A stretch of 64,000 bases of DNA from Planktothrix rubescens CCAP 1459/22 (GCA_904830895.1 LR882958.1:3550001-3614000), one strand, 5' to 3'; positions 1 to 9,937 are shown, numbered from the stretch's first letter. Notes: generated by a model from the letters alone, not told the origin. A program made the numbers and translations.

Positions 1-2129
1 CCCGCATTATTCCCTAATTTAACCCCAACAATTTGTGCTTGGGAAATCCCACTACGAAATAGATTAGCGCCCTGTAAATCTGCATATAATAAAATCGCAT
101 CTTTGAGATTAGTATGACGAACAATTGCATTTCTTAAAGACGCATAAGTGAAATCAACCTGCATCAAATTAGCTCGAGTTAAATCGGCTTTAGTTAAATC
201 AGCATAACTCAGATTACTTTGGGCTAAATTAGTATCTCTCAGTTGGGAATTGATTAAAATAGCCTGACTTAAATTGGCTTGATTAACCATTGCACCCATG
301 AGATTTACATTAGATAAATTCGTGGATTGTAGGTTAGCTTGAGATAAAATTGCCCGCTCTAAAATAGCATTTTCCAGATTAGCACCTTCGAGATTAGCAC
401 CTTCGAGATTAGCACCTTCGAGATTAGCACTTTTTAAATTAGCCCCTTTTAAATTAGCCCCTTTTAAATTAGCTCCTTTTAAATTAGCTCGATTCAGGTT
501 AGCCCCTTGTAAATTTGATTCTGATAAATCTACTTCAGTTAAATCAGTATTTTCTAAATTCGCTTCTTGTAAATTCGCTTTTGTGATAATTGCTCCCCTT
601 AAATCAGCCCGATTAAAATTAGCGTGTTGTAAATCCGTAGCAGTTAAGTTAGCGTGTTTCAATTCAGCCCGACGAAAATCTGTTTTGATTAAATTAGCCC
701 CGGTCAGATTCGTATAATTAAGATTAGAAATAAAAAATTTAGTTTCTGTAAAAATTCCCTGACTTAAATCCGCATGGCTGAGTTTAGCTAGACTTAAATC
801 TACTCGAATCAGTTTAATAGATTTTAAATCCATATCGCGCAAATCTGCACCGCGTAAATCCTGACCTTTTAACTCAATTTCTTTGAGATTGGTACGGCGT
901 AAATCTGGCCCTTTAAATTGAGAAAATAAACGATAGGTGTCTAATTCTGTTCCCGACTGAGTTCCGGGTTCTAAATCTTTAGTTTTGACTAAAAAATATT
1001 GAATATTTTCTGTAAATAAGGTAAAGACTAAATTAAAAATTTCTAAAAATTGGATTAAACCCTGACACTCGAATTCTGCATGGTCTTGATAGAATTGAAC
1101 CAAATTAGCAATACAAATTTCTAAATAGGTTCGACAGGGACTCCCCAATAATACTAATTTCAGCAGTAAAATCACTAAGGTCAGTTGACTTCCCTGACGA
1201 ATCATTAAGTTAAATAAAAATGAAGGGGGTTTCCCGGGTTCAATTAATAAAAACTCTAGCAGTCGGTTACAACTTCTAATAATCAGAGCCTTATTAACAA
1301 TTTTCTGATCATGGAGACGGTACAGAGATTGCAATTTTTCTTCTATTTTTTCCCTGAGAATATTCGCCGGATATTGCTGACTGACATTAAACATCAAATA
1401 TTGTGGCAAACATTGTTTAAATTTTTGATAATCAAAATCTTGAGTATTTTGTAAAAACAAGTTAGCCTGAGTCCCATAATTAAACACACGCTGGGTAGAA
1501 ATTGTTTGTTTAATTAAATTTATGACTTCATCCCCAAGTTGGGTAGGATTATTCAGTTTGTGATTTTTACCCATTGGAGAGTCTAAACGGGTAATATACA
1601 TCGCCAAATCAAATTTATATTTATCTTTAAGCTGTTTTGCTAAATTACGAGCGACTTCTTTTTGTTCCCTAGAATTGCGAGGATTAAGATATTGAGGAAC
1701 TAATAAATAGGATTGATAACGGCTACTCCAATTATTGCGATCAAAATTCGCACATTGGAGTAAATTTTGATAATCTTCACTGTTTAAAAAGTTGTTCAGC
1801 CATAGAATTAGTCGGCTTTCTTGAATGGATAAACAAGTTTGATAAATATCCGGGGAGTTTGATAATCTTTGGATTAGGTTTTTAATCAACCTTTGCTGAC
1901 GTTTAAGTAACCAATTATTAATCAGAATATAGCAACATCTTTGAATCGTTGAATGAAAGCAAGATTCTCCCGTTTCCACACTCAAAATAGTCTCTAAAGC
2001 TCTTTGCACCTCGGGCTGGCGTGGACACAGCAGGTAGAAAAATAGTTGTTCAAAGCCATCTAAAACGACTTCTGGACTGGAAGTTTGTACCCCATGCAGG
2101 AAAAACTCATAGATCACTTCTGCTGTCAT
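1..2129 (-). CDS. Pentapeptide-repeat protein, C-terminus cut by window edge
   Basis: The minus-strand frame starting at the ATG at 2129 (MTAEVIYEFFLHG...) was spot-checked at several points and stays open to base 1, giving about 709 codons with the end missing. The first ~400 residues are non-repetitive and I do not recognise them. From about position 900 down to 1 the protein becomes A(N/D)LxxA pentapeptide repeats, including runs such as ANLKGANLKGANL encoded by nearly identical 15-nt units at 360-490. Pentapeptide repeats fold as right-handed quadrilateral beta-helices. In cyanobacteria such proteins are abundant and mostly of unknown function. The frame also stays open upstream of the ATG without a better start. 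Family call is firm; function is unknown. Confidence 0.85.
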   Translation of the reverse strand, partial: MTAEVIYEFFLHGVQTSSPEVVLDGFEQLFFYLLCPRQPEVQRALETILSVETGESCFHSTIQRCCYILINNWLLKRQQRLIKNLIQRLSNSPDIYQTCLSIQESRLILWLNNFLNSEDYQNLLQCANFDRNNWSSRYQSYLLVPQYLNPRNSREQKEVARNLAKQLKDKYKFDLAMYITRLDSPMGKNHKLNNPTQLGDEVINLIKQTISTQRVFNYGTQANLFLQNTQDFDYQKFKQCLPQYLMFNVSQQYPANILREKIEEKLQSLYRLHDQKIVNKALIIRSCNRLLEFLLIEPGKPPSFLFNLMIRQGSQLTLVILLLKLVLLGSPCRTYLEICIANLVQFYQDHAEFECQGLIQFLEIFNLVFTLFTENIQYFLVKTKDLEPGTQSGTELDTYRLFSQFKGPDLRRTNLKEIELKGQDLRGADLRDMDLKSIKLIRVDLSLAKLSHADLSQGIFTETKFFISNLNYTNLTGANLIKTDFRRAELKHANLTATDLQHANFNRADLRGAIITKANLQEANLENTDLTEVDLSESNLQGANLNRANLKGANLKGANLKGANLKSANLEGANLEGANLEGANLENAILERAILSQANLQSTNLSNVNLMGAMVNQANLSQAILINSQLRDTNLAQSNLSYADLTKADLTRANLMQVDFTYASLRNAIVRHTNLKDAILLYADLQGANLFRSGISQAQIVGVKLGNNA

Positions 2130-2206
2130 CCCTAAAGAGACAGAAAAGGAGTGACCCGTAGAATGGTCGGAAGTGTGATAAGATTTGCTAATCAATTTTT
2201 TCCTGA

Positions 2207-2461
2207 CCTAATAAACTGTTAGATGCCCGGAGTAAGAATACTCCCGCTAACCCATCCTTAACCCCTGAAAATCTATTAGTGATGTCGAGGGAATGGATTA
2301 TTGCTCTACAAGAATCCTGTCTTCTCTGTGATGAAGAAGAAGTTCTACATTTAGTTCAACAAATTCCCTCGGAACACCAAACTTTATCCACCGGTCTGAG
2401 ATCTTTAGCCCGGGATTTTCAATTTCAACAGATTCGACAGTTAACCTTAGATAATCCTTAA
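2207..2461 (+). pseudogene. Orphan C-terminal remnant of a hybrid sensor histidine kinase
   Basis: An open stretch follows an in-frame stop at 2204-2206 and ends at 2461. It encodes LTPENLLVMSREWIIALQES and then ...LVQQIPSEHQTL...LARDFQFQQIRQLT. This pattern (SPE.L..LP.EWL..L..A...D...L...I.QIP......L..L...F.F..I..LT) is, from memory, the extreme C-terminal tail of large cyanobacterial PAS/GAF hybrid kinases. Nothing upstream encodes kinase or receiver domains; the neighbouring DNA is the start of the divergent pentapeptide gene. The only start codons (GTG 2279, ATG 2282) fall inside the conserved tail. I read it as the surviving 3' end of a deleted gene, although a small stand-alone protein of 59-60 residues cannot be excluded. 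Confidence 0.5.
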
Positions 2462-2472
2462 GCTCAAACCCA

Positions 2473-3771
2473 TTATTTAGACTCGTTAATAGCTAAGGGT
2501 CGATTTCCACCCAGCCCCGCGAGAATAGAAATGGCTTTGGCGTAAAAAGGATCTTGGGGTGTCCCAATTAACTTCGGATCAGTAGCCAATTGTTTTTTCT
2601 GATCATCGGAGATATCCACCTTAACATCGGGGGTAACTCCTTTGTGGCTAATATCAATACCATTGGGCGTGTAATAATGGGCGATTGTCACCGCCAACCC
2701 GGAACCATCGGACAGGGAAAACACCGATTGGACTAAAGCCTTGCCAAAGGTTTGAGTTCCCATCACCACACCCCGTTGATTATCCTTCAATGCTCCGGCT
2801 AAAATTTCACTCGCACTGGCAGAATTACTATCGACTAACACGACAACAGGTAATTTTGTGATCGAGGTGCGGTTATTGCGAATTTCCTGGGTTTTGCCAT
2901 TACGATCAACGGTACTCACAATTGCCCCCGTATCCATCCACATCCGAGCAATATCAATACTGGTACGCAATAATCCCCCAGGATTTCCCCGTAAATCCAG
3001 AACAAAAGCCTGAACATTTTCTTTGGTTAAGGCTTGAATCGCGGCTTGCATTTGTTCGGCTGCATGGGAATTAAATTCTCGCAGTTGAATATAACCAATT
3101 TTGCGATTTCCTTCGTTATTGACACGATAGGTAACGGTTTCTAATTCAATTCGGGCGCGAGTCAGGGTCAAATCAAATTCTTTTTCTCCTTCCCGTCCCA
3201 TGCGTAAATTGACATTTGTGCCAACAGACCCCCGAATTTTATTGGCCGCTTGTTCCACGGTCATACCCGTGGTGGAGACTCCATCAATAGCAAGTACCCG
3301 ATCCCCCGACTGAATTCCCGCCTTGATGGCGGGAGAATTTTTAATCGGTTCGACAACGGTAATGGCTTTGGTTGTTTCATCCAGGGTCAACTGCATTCCC
3401 ACCCCAGAAAGTTCCCCGGCAGTTTGATTCGTCAACGCTTCATACTGTTTAGGATCCATGAAGCGGGTATAGGGATCTTGGAGTTTTTCTAGGGCTTTTC
3501 GCAGGGCTGTATAGGCTTCTTCCCGGGAAGTATAGTTCTTGCTCAGGAGTTCTTCCCTTTGGGCTTGCCAGTTAACTTGGTTAAACTTCCCATCAACAAA
3601 TTCTCGAAAAACAAGCTGCCAAGCCTCATCCAATACGGCTTTAGGGCTATCTTTGAGGGGGGCACTGACGCTACTACTCCAAGCGGGCATGACGAAGGCG
3701 GTAACGGCTGCGATCGCGCCTGTAAATAAGGCCTGACGGAGCGGAGAAAAGCGTTTAACGTTTTGATTCAT
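2473..3771 (-). CDS. Carboxyl-terminal processing protease (S41, PDZ)
   Basis: The 432-residue protein begins with a basic/hydrophobic export signal (residues ~8-32, RQALFTGAIAAVTAFVMPAW). An N-terminal helical region follows, then a PDZ domain (~110-200, GELSGVGMQL ... IQSGDRVLAIDG) and the S41 catalytic domain (~215-400). The Ser/Lys dyad is visible: Ser in DSNSASASEILAGALKDN and Lys in GTQTFGKALVQSVF. Length matches cyanobacterial CtpA/B/C. One of these paralogues, CtpA, trims the D1 precursor of photosystem II in the lumen. The sequence looks nearer to CtpB/CtpC than CtpA, but I cannot assign the paralogue. The stop lies 11 bp from the convergent remnant at 2461. Confidence 0.9.
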   Translation of the reverse strand: MNQNVKRFSPLRQALFTGAIAAVTAFVMPAWSSSVSAPLKDSPKAVLDEAWQLVFREFVDGKFNQVNWQAQREELLSKNYTSREEAYTALRKALEKLQDPYTRFMDPKQYEALTNQTAGELSGVGMQLTLDETTKAITVVEPIKNSPAIKAGIQSGDRVLAIDGVSTTGMTVEQAANKIRGSVGTNVNLRMGREGEKEFDLTLTRARIELETVTYRVNNEGNRKIGYIQLREFNSHAAEQMQAAIQALTKENVQAFVLDLRGNPGGLLRTSIDIARMWMDTGAIVSTVDRNGKTQEIRNNRTSITKLPVVVLVDSNSASASEILAGALKDNQRGVVMGTQTFGKALVQSVFSLSDGSGLAVTIAHYYTPNGIDISHKGVTPDVKVDISDDQKKQLATDPKLIGTPQDPFYAKAISILAGLGGNRPLAINESK

Positions 3772-4188
3772 TGAGTCTCCCTATATCGCTTGATATCCTT
3801 AACTTCTCGTTAGAGTTAGGATTGAAAGCCTAGATTTAATTTTAAAGTGATCTGATTCTGAATTGACTGGCCAAAGGAAAAAACGGGTTAAGATTGGTGA
3901 TCTTTACTGTTTTCCCACGCAATTTTTCCCGATTTAAGAGGGATTGACAACAATCAAGTCATGCCAGATCCCGATCTGACCCATTGCCAAATTTAGGGGA
4001 TGCAAAATCGTTGCCTGAAAAAAACCTCTAGTTGCTCCTTCATGATGGCGTGTCGATTTTCCTGACTAAATTGTTTTAGCTGCTCTGATTATAGCTCGAC
4101 TTAGAATTGGACGGGTAGGGTTACTATTAAATCGGGTCAAAAAATTCATGGTATTATTGCAAAAGCACCAGGAGTTCTAGCAAAAATT
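3772..4188. other. Divergent intergenic region, ctp / hypothetical
   Basis: This 417-bp stretch lies between divergently transcribed genes and must hold both promoters. I see no convincing sigma-70 pair, no RNA gene and no small ORF with good coding character. It is AT-rich with short direct repeats only. Confidence 0.5.
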
Positions 4189-5034
4189 GTGGTTCGTCTT
4201 TTAGTTAAGTCTGCTTTGCCAAAAGGATTATCTTTTCTGATGCCGATGGCGATCGCTGGAATCGCCTTAATCAGTATTATGGGAATACAACTCTATGCTC
4301 CGGGCGGGTTGGAAGTTTCTCGGGTGCAAACGGCACAATTGGATAAGGAAGCTATAATCGCAGCCAAGCAAGAAAAAGAACGGGAGGCGGCGCGGTTAGG
4401 ATTACTTAAAAAATTCCCCACTCTGGGTTATGGGAATTTGGTGGCGGGTTGGACATTTTTAAACTTTCTGCAATATTTTGGGGATAATTTAGCCCGTGAG
4501 CAAACAGATTATGAACTGTTAGATAATTATTTCGAGGTCATCGTGGCTCACGATCCCCTTTGGGTGGAAATGTATAATTTTTTATCGACATCGGTTTCTT
4601 TTTACCAAGCCCGACCTGATTTAACAGTTAAACTGATAGAACAGGGGTTAAAGTCTATTTCTCCAGAAAAGAATCCTCGATCTTGGTTGGTTTGGAGAAC
4701 TAAAGGCATTGATGAATTATTATTAATCGGTGATACTCAGGCTGCAATTAAATCTCATGAAATGGCAGCAAAATGGGCAGAAGAAACACCGGATAAAGAT
4801 TTTGCTCCTCGTTTACGAGAGTTTGCTGAAATTTTAAGAAAAAATCCCGATAATAAATTAATCCGTATTCAATCTTGGTTGATGGTTTATAGTGCGACAC
4901 AAGATAAGCTAGTTAGAAAAAGAGCGATTCAAGAATTAACTAAATTAGGAGTTAAACTGGAAGTTCAGAAAGATGGGGAGTTAAAGTATACTATTCCTGA
5001 TGAATCTCCAAAAGCTGAAATTAAAAAGAAATAA
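4189..5034 (+). CDS. Conserved hypothetical membrane-anchored helical (TPR-like) protein
   Basis: 281 residues. A basic N-terminus and one hydrophobic segment (~10-33, GLSFLMPMAIAGIALISIMG) suggest a membrane anchor or uncleaved signal. The rest is predominantly helical with aromatic-rich TPR-like spacing (LLDNYFEVIVAHDPLWVEMY, LLLIGDTQAAIKSHEMAAKW) and a lysine-rich tail. I recognise the style of a conserved cyanobacterial hypothetical protein but no named family. The GTG at 4189 has an AGGAG about 15 nt upstream, which is long spacing, so a slightly later start is possible. It is convergent with the kinase at 5155. Confidence 0.7.
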   Translation: MVRLLVKSALPKGLSFLMPMAIAGIALISIMGIQLYAPGGLEVSRVQTAQLDKEAIIAAKQEKEREAARLGLLKKFPTLGYGNLVAGWTFLNFLQYFGDNLAREQTDYELLDNYFEVIVAHDPLWVEMYNFLSTSVSFYQARPDLTVKLIEQGLKSISPEKNPRSWLVWRTKGIDELLLIGDTQAAIKSHEMAAKWAEETPDKDFAPRLREFAEILRKNPDNKLIRIQSWLMVYSATQDKLVRKRAIQELTKLGVKLEVQKDGELKYTIPDESPKAEIKKK

Positions 5035-5086
5035 AATAGTTTGGTAGTTAAACTATATATAATCTAGTGAGGAATATTTGATTTCA

Positions 5087-5137
5087 AAACCCGCGTCGGC
5101 GGGTTTCGTCTGTGTAGCGACAGATTTCAATCTGTCG
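5087..5137. terminator. Two consecutive hairpins between convergent genes
   Basis: Hairpin one has an 8-bp perfect stem (AAACCCGC/GCGGGTTT, 5087-5094 with 5099-5106) and the tetraloop GTCG. Hairpin two has an 8-9-bp stem (CGACAGAT/ATCTGTCG, 5118-5137). Neither is followed by a long T-run on the plus strand. They sit in the 120-bp gap between converging stops at 5034 and 5155, so a bidirectional terminator role is likely but inferred from position. Confidence 0.6.
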
Positions 5138-5154
5138 AAATCTGAAAACTATAA

Positions 5155-6903
5155 CTAATTTCTCAACCATCGGAATAGGGGAAGAATTAAATAGTGAGTT
5201 ATCCCCAAACAAAAAGCTGTTGTGCCACTGAGTAACGCCATAAACCCTAAATTGTGCCAAAATTGGGATAGATTAGAGTATTGAATTTGGGTGGGAAACT
5301 GTAACATTCCTTGAGGCAAAATAATATGAAATTGATTAAAACCAAAAAATATGGTAGTAACGGTTAATAAAACAAAAATCCCCTGAAATATTTGATCACT
5401 GCGTAATCCTAAACCTAAAGTTACTAACCCGGCGGCTATTCCGAAAGGGAGTTGATTAAACAATTCTAATTTCCATCCCTGAAGACCTATATTTCCTAAC
5501 TTATTGATCAGTTGTTCACTAGCTCCCCCCACAATATAGCCTAACATTCCCATGATCCCAGCTAACCAATAACGGCGACGTTGACCAAACCCTCCAGCAT
5601 CGGTTAATCCAATTCCGGCTCCTAATCCGGCTAATCCCCAAACTAACACTTCCGCGCCTAAAGTTAGGGGAACTTTAGGCAAAATTCGGGGTAATTCTTG
5701 GGCTAAAATAAGAGTAATTTTTTCTCCCAACCCAGGGAAATAAATTAATATTGATCCAACTACTGTTCCCACAATTGATCCGGTTCCAGCTAAGGCAATT
5801 TCCCAACTGGTTTCCACTAAACCCCGAACAGAATGTATGGTTAGTTTTCCGATTCCAAAAAATAGTTGAATTAAGCCTTTATCCCATTGAATTAAAGTCG
5901 TTGTCAGATTATCAACCAACCGTTGATGGGAAGACATCATCCGTCGAGGATGTTTTTTCTGTCGAATAATTCTAAAAATATCCGTTTGAATTTCTTTAGC
6001 GGTTTGGGGACGTTGACGGGGATCAAGTTGTACCATCCGATCTAATAAATGAGCAAACCCAGGACTCACCTGGGCTTTTTCTCGCCAACGTAATTCCCCG
6101 GTGTAAGCATCATCTAAATCCCCTGGAAATTGACCCGTTAATAAATGAATACAGGTGCGCCCCAAGGCGTAGAAATCCGTGGCTGGCCCAACCATTGCCC
6201 CCATCACCTGTTCCGGGGGACTATATCCGGCGGAAATTAGGCGGGTGCTACTGCGGGGGCTACTTTCGCGATCGCCATGGGGGATAGGGCCAATTTGTTT
6301 TGCACCTCCAAAGTCAATCATCACCAGTTGGGTGTCCGAAACTTGGCCCCCCTTGCCGCCAGATGTCATCCGTAACATCAGGTTTGAGGGTTTGATGTCT
6401 CGATGAATAATTTGATGGCCATGCAATTCCCGTAGGATATCTAAGGCTTGGGAAAGCCAACTGATCACCCAGTCTTCGGGACAGCCTTGGGGATATTGCT
6501 CCAAAATTTCCTGTAGGGTGTGGCCATGAATCTTTTCCATTACCAAACAGGGAAGATGGCCTTCGGAGACGTTACGTTTTTTTAAATAAAAATAGCCATC
6601 TGCTTCGACCCTAGGCACTCCTGGGTGGCGTAATTGGGCTAAAACCTCCGCTTCTTGTTCAAAGAGTTCTAGGGCTTTGGGGGAGGGTTCCAGCAGGACT
6701 TTCAGGACTTTTTCGGTTTGGGTTTTCAGATCCCAGACGGTATAAAGACGGGAAAACCCCCCAGTCCCTAAATTATGTAAGGGAATATAGCGTTGGTTGA
6801 GTTGTAGGGGGGCGCCGCAACTCTGACAAAATTTATTCCCCCAAGGTTGATTTGAGGGATGGGAGCATTGGGGATTAATACAATGGATGGTGGGTGAAGT
6901 CAC
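5155..6903 (-). CDS. Ser/Thr protein kinase with N-terminal zinc ribbon and C-terminal membrane domain
   Basis: 582 residues. A four-cysteine zinc ribbon (C8, C13, C26, C29) precedes a eukaryotic-type (Pkn2/Spk) kinase domain at ~38-310. The glycine loop GTGGFSRLY, ATP lysine in EKVLKVLLE, catalytic loop HRDIKPSNLML and metal loop DFGGAK are all present, so the kinase should be active. After a charged linker with KKHPRR, residues ~345-580 contain several hydrophobic segments, some glycine-rich (VWGLAGLGAGIGLTDAGG), indicating a multi-pass membrane domain. Such kinases phosphorylate Ser/Thr on target proteins; the substrate is not evident. The gene is monocistronic and divergent from rbcL across 551 bp. 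ATG at 6903 is the natural start because it keeps the zinc ribbon intact. Confidence 0.92.
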   Translation of the reverse strand: MTSPTIHCINPQCSHPSNQPWGNKFCQSCGAPLQLNQRYIPLHNLGTGGFSRLYTVWDLKTQTEKVLKVLLEPSPKALELFEQEAEVLAQLRHPGVPRVEADGYFYLKKRNVSEGHLPCLVMEKIHGHTLQEILEQYPQGCPEDWVISWLSQALDILRELHGHQIIHRDIKPSNLMLRMTSGGKGGQVSDTQLVMIDFGGAKQIGPIPHGDRESSPRSSTRLISAGYSPPEQVMGAMVGPATDFYALGRTCIHLLTGQFPGDLDDAYTGELRWREKAQVSPGFAHLLDRMVQLDPRQRPQTAKEIQTDIFRIIRQKKHPRRMMSSHQRLVDNLTTTLIQWDKGLIQLFFGIGKLTIHSVRGLVETSWEIALAGTGSIVGTVVGSILIYFPGLGEKITLILAQELPRILPKVPLTLGAEVLVWGLAGLGAGIGLTDAGGFGQRRRYWLAGIMGMLGYIVGGASEQLINKLGNIGLQGWKLELFNQLPFGIAAGLVTLGLGLRSDQIFQGIFVLLTVTTIFFGFNQFHIILPQGMLQFPTQIQYSNLSQFWHNLGFMALLSGTTAFCLGITHYLILPLFRWLRN

Positions 6904-7454
6904 AATGGGCGGTGAACAGTGATTGGTATTGAGTTAACCACCATCTTAACGAACAGTCTTACGGATCACCCAGTTTTGTTTTAATAGACTTAAATCAATC
7001 ATTAATTAATTTACTATAGACTATAAACTATTCATAAACCTTGAGACTTAAAATCAGGGGTTAAACTATTACCAATCTGAAGTGGACAAGACTCAATTTT
7101 CATAGCCTAACCTTAATTTGAAATACGGAATTACTGATGATGTTCTACTTGACAATAGACTATGATTGTGTAATCTAAATTTGAGAGAATAGTTAAGTAA
7201 AATCACTTATTCTGTTGTCCAGAATTTATTTCATAAGACTTAATATAAAAAAAGTCATTTTGGTGATATGTAAGCGAAAAAATAACAGGGATCTGAGGTA
7301 AATCTGGCAAAACAAGAAGAAATATAAACAAATGTTATAAAAATATTAAAAATATTCAACGTTGCAATGACTCGTTTCTTGATACTATTTTAATCAATTG
7401 CCAATCCGTGCATAAAATAATCGATTCCTAAACAAAGGGAGCTTTAAGGGAGAT
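6904..7454 (+). promoter_or_regulatory. rbcL upstream region, AT-rich leader and promoter
   Basis: 551 bp without a gene, between the divergent kinase and rbcL. A long untranslated leader is usual for cyanobacterial rbcL. A weak promoter candidate is TTGCAA (7362-7367) with TACTAT (7383-7388), spacing 15. Two Shine-Dalgarno-like purine runs occur, at 7434-7441 (AAAGGGAG) and 7446-7452 (AAGGGAG) just before ATG 7455. The start site cannot be placed from sequence alone. Confidence 0.4.
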
Positions 7455-8885
7455 ATGTCTTACTCTCAAACACAAACCAAGTCCAAATCTGGCTATAAAG
7501 CTGGTGTACAGGACTATAAACTGACCTATTACACGCCCGACTATACACCTAAAGATACAGACATTCTGGCTGCCTTTCGGATGAGTCCTCAACCTGGAGT
7601 ACCCCCGGAAGAAGCAGGTGCTGCGGTTGCTGCTGAATCCTCGACCGGAACTTGGACAACGGTGTGGACGGACTTGCTGACTGACCTCGACCGCTATAAA
7701 GGTCGTTGCTATGAAGTCGAACCCGTTCCCGGTGAAGATAACCAATATATCTGCTACGTCGCCTATCCTCTGGATCTGTTTGAAGAAGGTTCTGTCACCA
7801 ACTTACTGACATCTTTAGTCGGTAACGTATTTGGTTTCAAAGCCCTGCGGTCACTGCGTTTAGAAGATTTACGCATCCCCATCGCTTACCTGAAAACCTT
7901 CCAAGGCCCTCCTCACGGGATTACCGTTGAGCGCGATAAATTAAACAAATACGGTCGTCCTCTGCTCGGTTGTACGATTAAACCCAAACTCGGTCTGTCT
8001 GCCAAAAACTATGGCCGCGCCGTTTATGAAGTTCTACGCGGTGGTTTAGACTTCACCAAAGACGACGAAAACATTAACTCCCAGCCCTTCATGCGCTGGC
8101 GCGATCGCTTCCTGTTCGTTCAAGAAGCCATCGAAAAAGCTCAAGCAGAAACCGGGGAAATCAAAGGCCACTACTTAAACGTGACCGCCCCCACCTGCGA
8201 AGAAATGATGGAACGGGCTGAATTCGCTAAAGAAATCAAAACCCCGATCATCATGCACGACTACCTTACAGGTGGTTTCACTGCTAATACCAGCTTGGCC
8301 AAATGGTGTCGTCGCAATGGCGTGTTACTTCACATTCACCGTGCTATGCACGCTGTGATTGACCGTCAGAAAAATCACGGGATTCACTTCCGTGTGTTAG
8401 CCAAATGCTTACGGATGTCTGGTGGTGACCACCTGCACTCGGGAACCGTTGTGGGTAAACTCGAAGGGGAAAAAGGCATCACCATGGGCTTCGTTGACCT
8501 GATGCGTGAAGATCACGTTGAGGTTGATCGCTCTCGTGGGATCTACTTCACCCAAGATTGGGCTTCTATGCCTGGTGTTATGCCCGTGGCTTCCGGTGGG
8601 ATTCACGTTTGGCATATGCCCGCCCTGGTGGAAATCTTCGGCGATGACTCTTGCTTACAGTTCGGTGGTGGAACCCTCGGACATCCCTGGGGTAATGCTC
8701 CTGGTGCTACCGCTAACCGTGTGGCCCTCGAAGCTTGTGTTCAAGCGCGTAACGAAGGTCGTAACCTGATGCGTGAAGGCGGCGACGTCATCCGTGAAGC
8801 TTGCAAATGGTCTCCTGAACTGGCCGTTGCTTGCGAACTCTGGAAAGAAATCAAGTTTGAGTTCGAGTCAATGGATACCGTCTAA
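7455..8885 (+). CDS. rbcL: Rubisco large subunit, form IB
   Basis: 476 residues, the normal cyanobacterial length. It carboxylates or oxygenates ribulose-1,5-bisphosphate in the carboxysome. Diagnostic segments are the N-terminal [16 protein letters not shown], the [15 protein letters not shown] motif carrying the carbamylated lysine, the loop-6 lysine in [10 protein letters not shown], and [13 protein letters not shown] near the phosphate site. Codon use is noticeably more GC-rich and uniform than in the neighbours, as expected for a very highly expressed gene. It is the first gene of rbcL-rbcX-rbcS. The two purine runs before the ATG support this start. Confidence 0.99.
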   Translation: MSYSQTQTKSKSGYKAGVQDYKLTYYTPDYTPKDTDILAAFRMSPQPGVPPEEAGAAVAAESSTGTWTTVWTDLLTDLDRYKGRCYEVEPVPGEDNQYICYVAYPLDLFEEGSVTNLLTSLVGNVFGFKALRSLRLEDLRIPIAYLKTFQGPPHGITVERDKLNKYGRPLLGCTIKPKLGLSAKNYGRAVYEVLRGGLDFTKDDENINSQPFMRWRDRFLFVQEAIEKAQAETGEIKGHYLNVTAPTCEEMMERAEFAKEIKTPIIMHDYLTGGFTANTSLAKWCRRNGVLLHIHRAMHAVIDRQKNHGIHFRVLAKCLRMSGGDHLHSGTVVGKLEGEKGITMGFVDLMREDHVEVDRSRGIYFTQDWASMPGVMPVASGGIHVWHMPALVEIFGDDSCLQFGGGTLGHPWGNAPGATANRVALEACVQARNEGRNLMREGGDVIREACKWSPELAVACELWKEIKFEFESMDTV

Positions 8886-8908
8886 TTGATTCCAGATTGA
8901 AGATTGAG

Positions 8909-8973
8909 GATTTTGGATTGTGGGTCAGACTTGACAAGTCAGGTCGGTTGTGGTTACAACTCAATCCAAAATC
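8909..8973. repeat. Long-stem inverted repeat between rbcL and rbcX
   Basis: GATTTTGGATTG (8909-8920) pairs perfectly with CAATCCAAAATC (8962-8973). A short inner pair GACTT/AAGTC lies in the loop. It could protect or attenuate the transcript and so set the rbcL:rbcXS ratio; that role is inferred from position. Confidence 0.5.
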
Positions 8974-9013
8974 TAAAATCTAAATCCATCATCAAGAGGG
9001 TTAGGGTCAGCCT

Positions 9014-9418
9014 ATGGACATCAAACAAGTTGCGAAAGAAACATCAAAAGTGCTGGCAAGTTACCTGACCTATCAGGCTGTAAGGATTATCACGGATCAA
9101 CTATGGGAAACTAACCCTGGACAAGCGATCTGGCTGAGTGAATTTTCCTCAACCGGGAAGATTCAGGACGGAGAAGCCTATCTACAGGAAATGCTCCAAG
9201 AAAATCAGGAGATGGCGTTTCGGATGATGACGGTACGGGAACATCTCGTGCAGGAAGTAGCCGATTATTTACCGGAAATGGTTCGTGAAAATATTCAAAA
9301 AGCCAATATAGATTATCGGCGCCAGTATTTAGAACGAATTACGCAACTGAGTAGTGTTGAATCTAACCCAGAAATCGAATTACAAACCGATTCAGAACCG
9401 AACCCCGACTTGCGGTGA
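9014..9418 (+). CDS. rbcX: Rubisco assembly chaperone RbcX
   Basis: 134 residues. RbcX dimers bind the C-terminal EIKFEFE-type tail of the large subunit during assembly of the L8 core; the tail [12 protein letters not shown] is present in the rbcL product here. The helical body MDIKQVAKETSKVLASYLTY ... QAVRIITDQLWETNP, the conserved tyrosines and the central DGEAYLQEML ... AFRMMTVREHLV are typical. The last ~25 residues (ESNPEIELQTDSEPNPD) form the usual variable acidic tail. It lies 128 bp after rbcL and 66 bp before the rbcS ATG on the same strand. Confidence 0.97.
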   Translation: MDIKQVAKETSKVLASYLTYQAVRIITDQLWETNPGQAIWLSEFSSTGKIQDGEAYLQEMLQENQEMAFRMMTVREHLVQEVADYLPEMVRENIQKANIDYRRQYLERITQLSSVESNPEIELQTDSEPNPDLR

Positions 9419-9484
9419 GTTTCAAGGATGATGACCACTGCGATCGCCTATTAACCTTTAGTGGATTTAACTTTAGAAACAACA

Positions 9485-9820
9485 ATGCGGACATTACCAA
9501 AAGAACGTCGTTTTGAAACGTTATCCTATCTTCCCCCCTTGACCGATGCTCAAATCGTCAAGCAAGTCCAATATATTCTGGATCAAGGATATATCCCCGG
9601 TGTGGAGTTTAGCGAATCTTCCGAACCCACCCAACATTATTGGACGCTGTGGAAACTGCCTTTATTCAATGCCACTACTTCTCAAGAAGTTTTGAATGAA
9701 GTTCAAGCTTGCCGCCAAGAAAATTCTAAATCCTATATCCGTGTGATGGGTTTTGATAACGTGAAGCAATGCCAAGTGTTAAGCTTCATCGTCCACAAAC
9801 CCAGTAGCTCTTTATACTAA
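9485..9820 (+). CDS. rbcS: Rubisco small subunit
   Basis: 111 residues from ATG 9485 ([19 protein letters not shown]). The family signature [23 protein letters not shown] and the C-terminal [20 protein letters not shown] are intact. A GTG at 9461 would add eight residues (MDLTLETT) absent from the usual MQTLPKERR start, so I prefer the ATG. It is the last gene of the Rubisco operon and is followed by an intrinsic terminator. Confidence 0.97.
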   Translation: MRTLPKERRFETLSYLPPLTDAQIVKQVQYILDQGYIPGVEFSESSEPTQHYWTLWKLPLFNATTSQEVLNEVQACRQENSKSYIRVMGFDNVKQCQVLSFIVHKPSSSLY

Positions 9821-9912
9821 GTAGGGTTTGAGATGGAATGAGTTAGGGCGACATGAATCATCCCCTAACTCGCTAATTTCTTAAAACTATTTTAGAACTT
9901 GAGCCAAATTCA

Positions 9913-9937
9913 AGCAGGGGATTTCCCTGCTTTTTTT
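9913..9937 (+). terminator. Intrinsic terminator of the rbcLXS operon
   Basis: Perfect 7-bp stem AGCAGGG/CCCTGCT with a 5-nt loop, followed directly by a run of seven T (9931-9937), about 90 bp after the rbcS stop. This is a textbook rho-independent terminator. Confidence 0.9.

Noticed and set aside
7428-7745. 105-residue ORF antisense to rbcL
   Set aside because: It is a shadow of the strongly codon-biased rbcL frame, with no motif or ribosome-binding site.
9461-9484. GTG start eight codons upstream of the rbcS ATG
   Set aside because: It adds MDLTLETT before the universal M(Q/R)TLPKERR start of the family.
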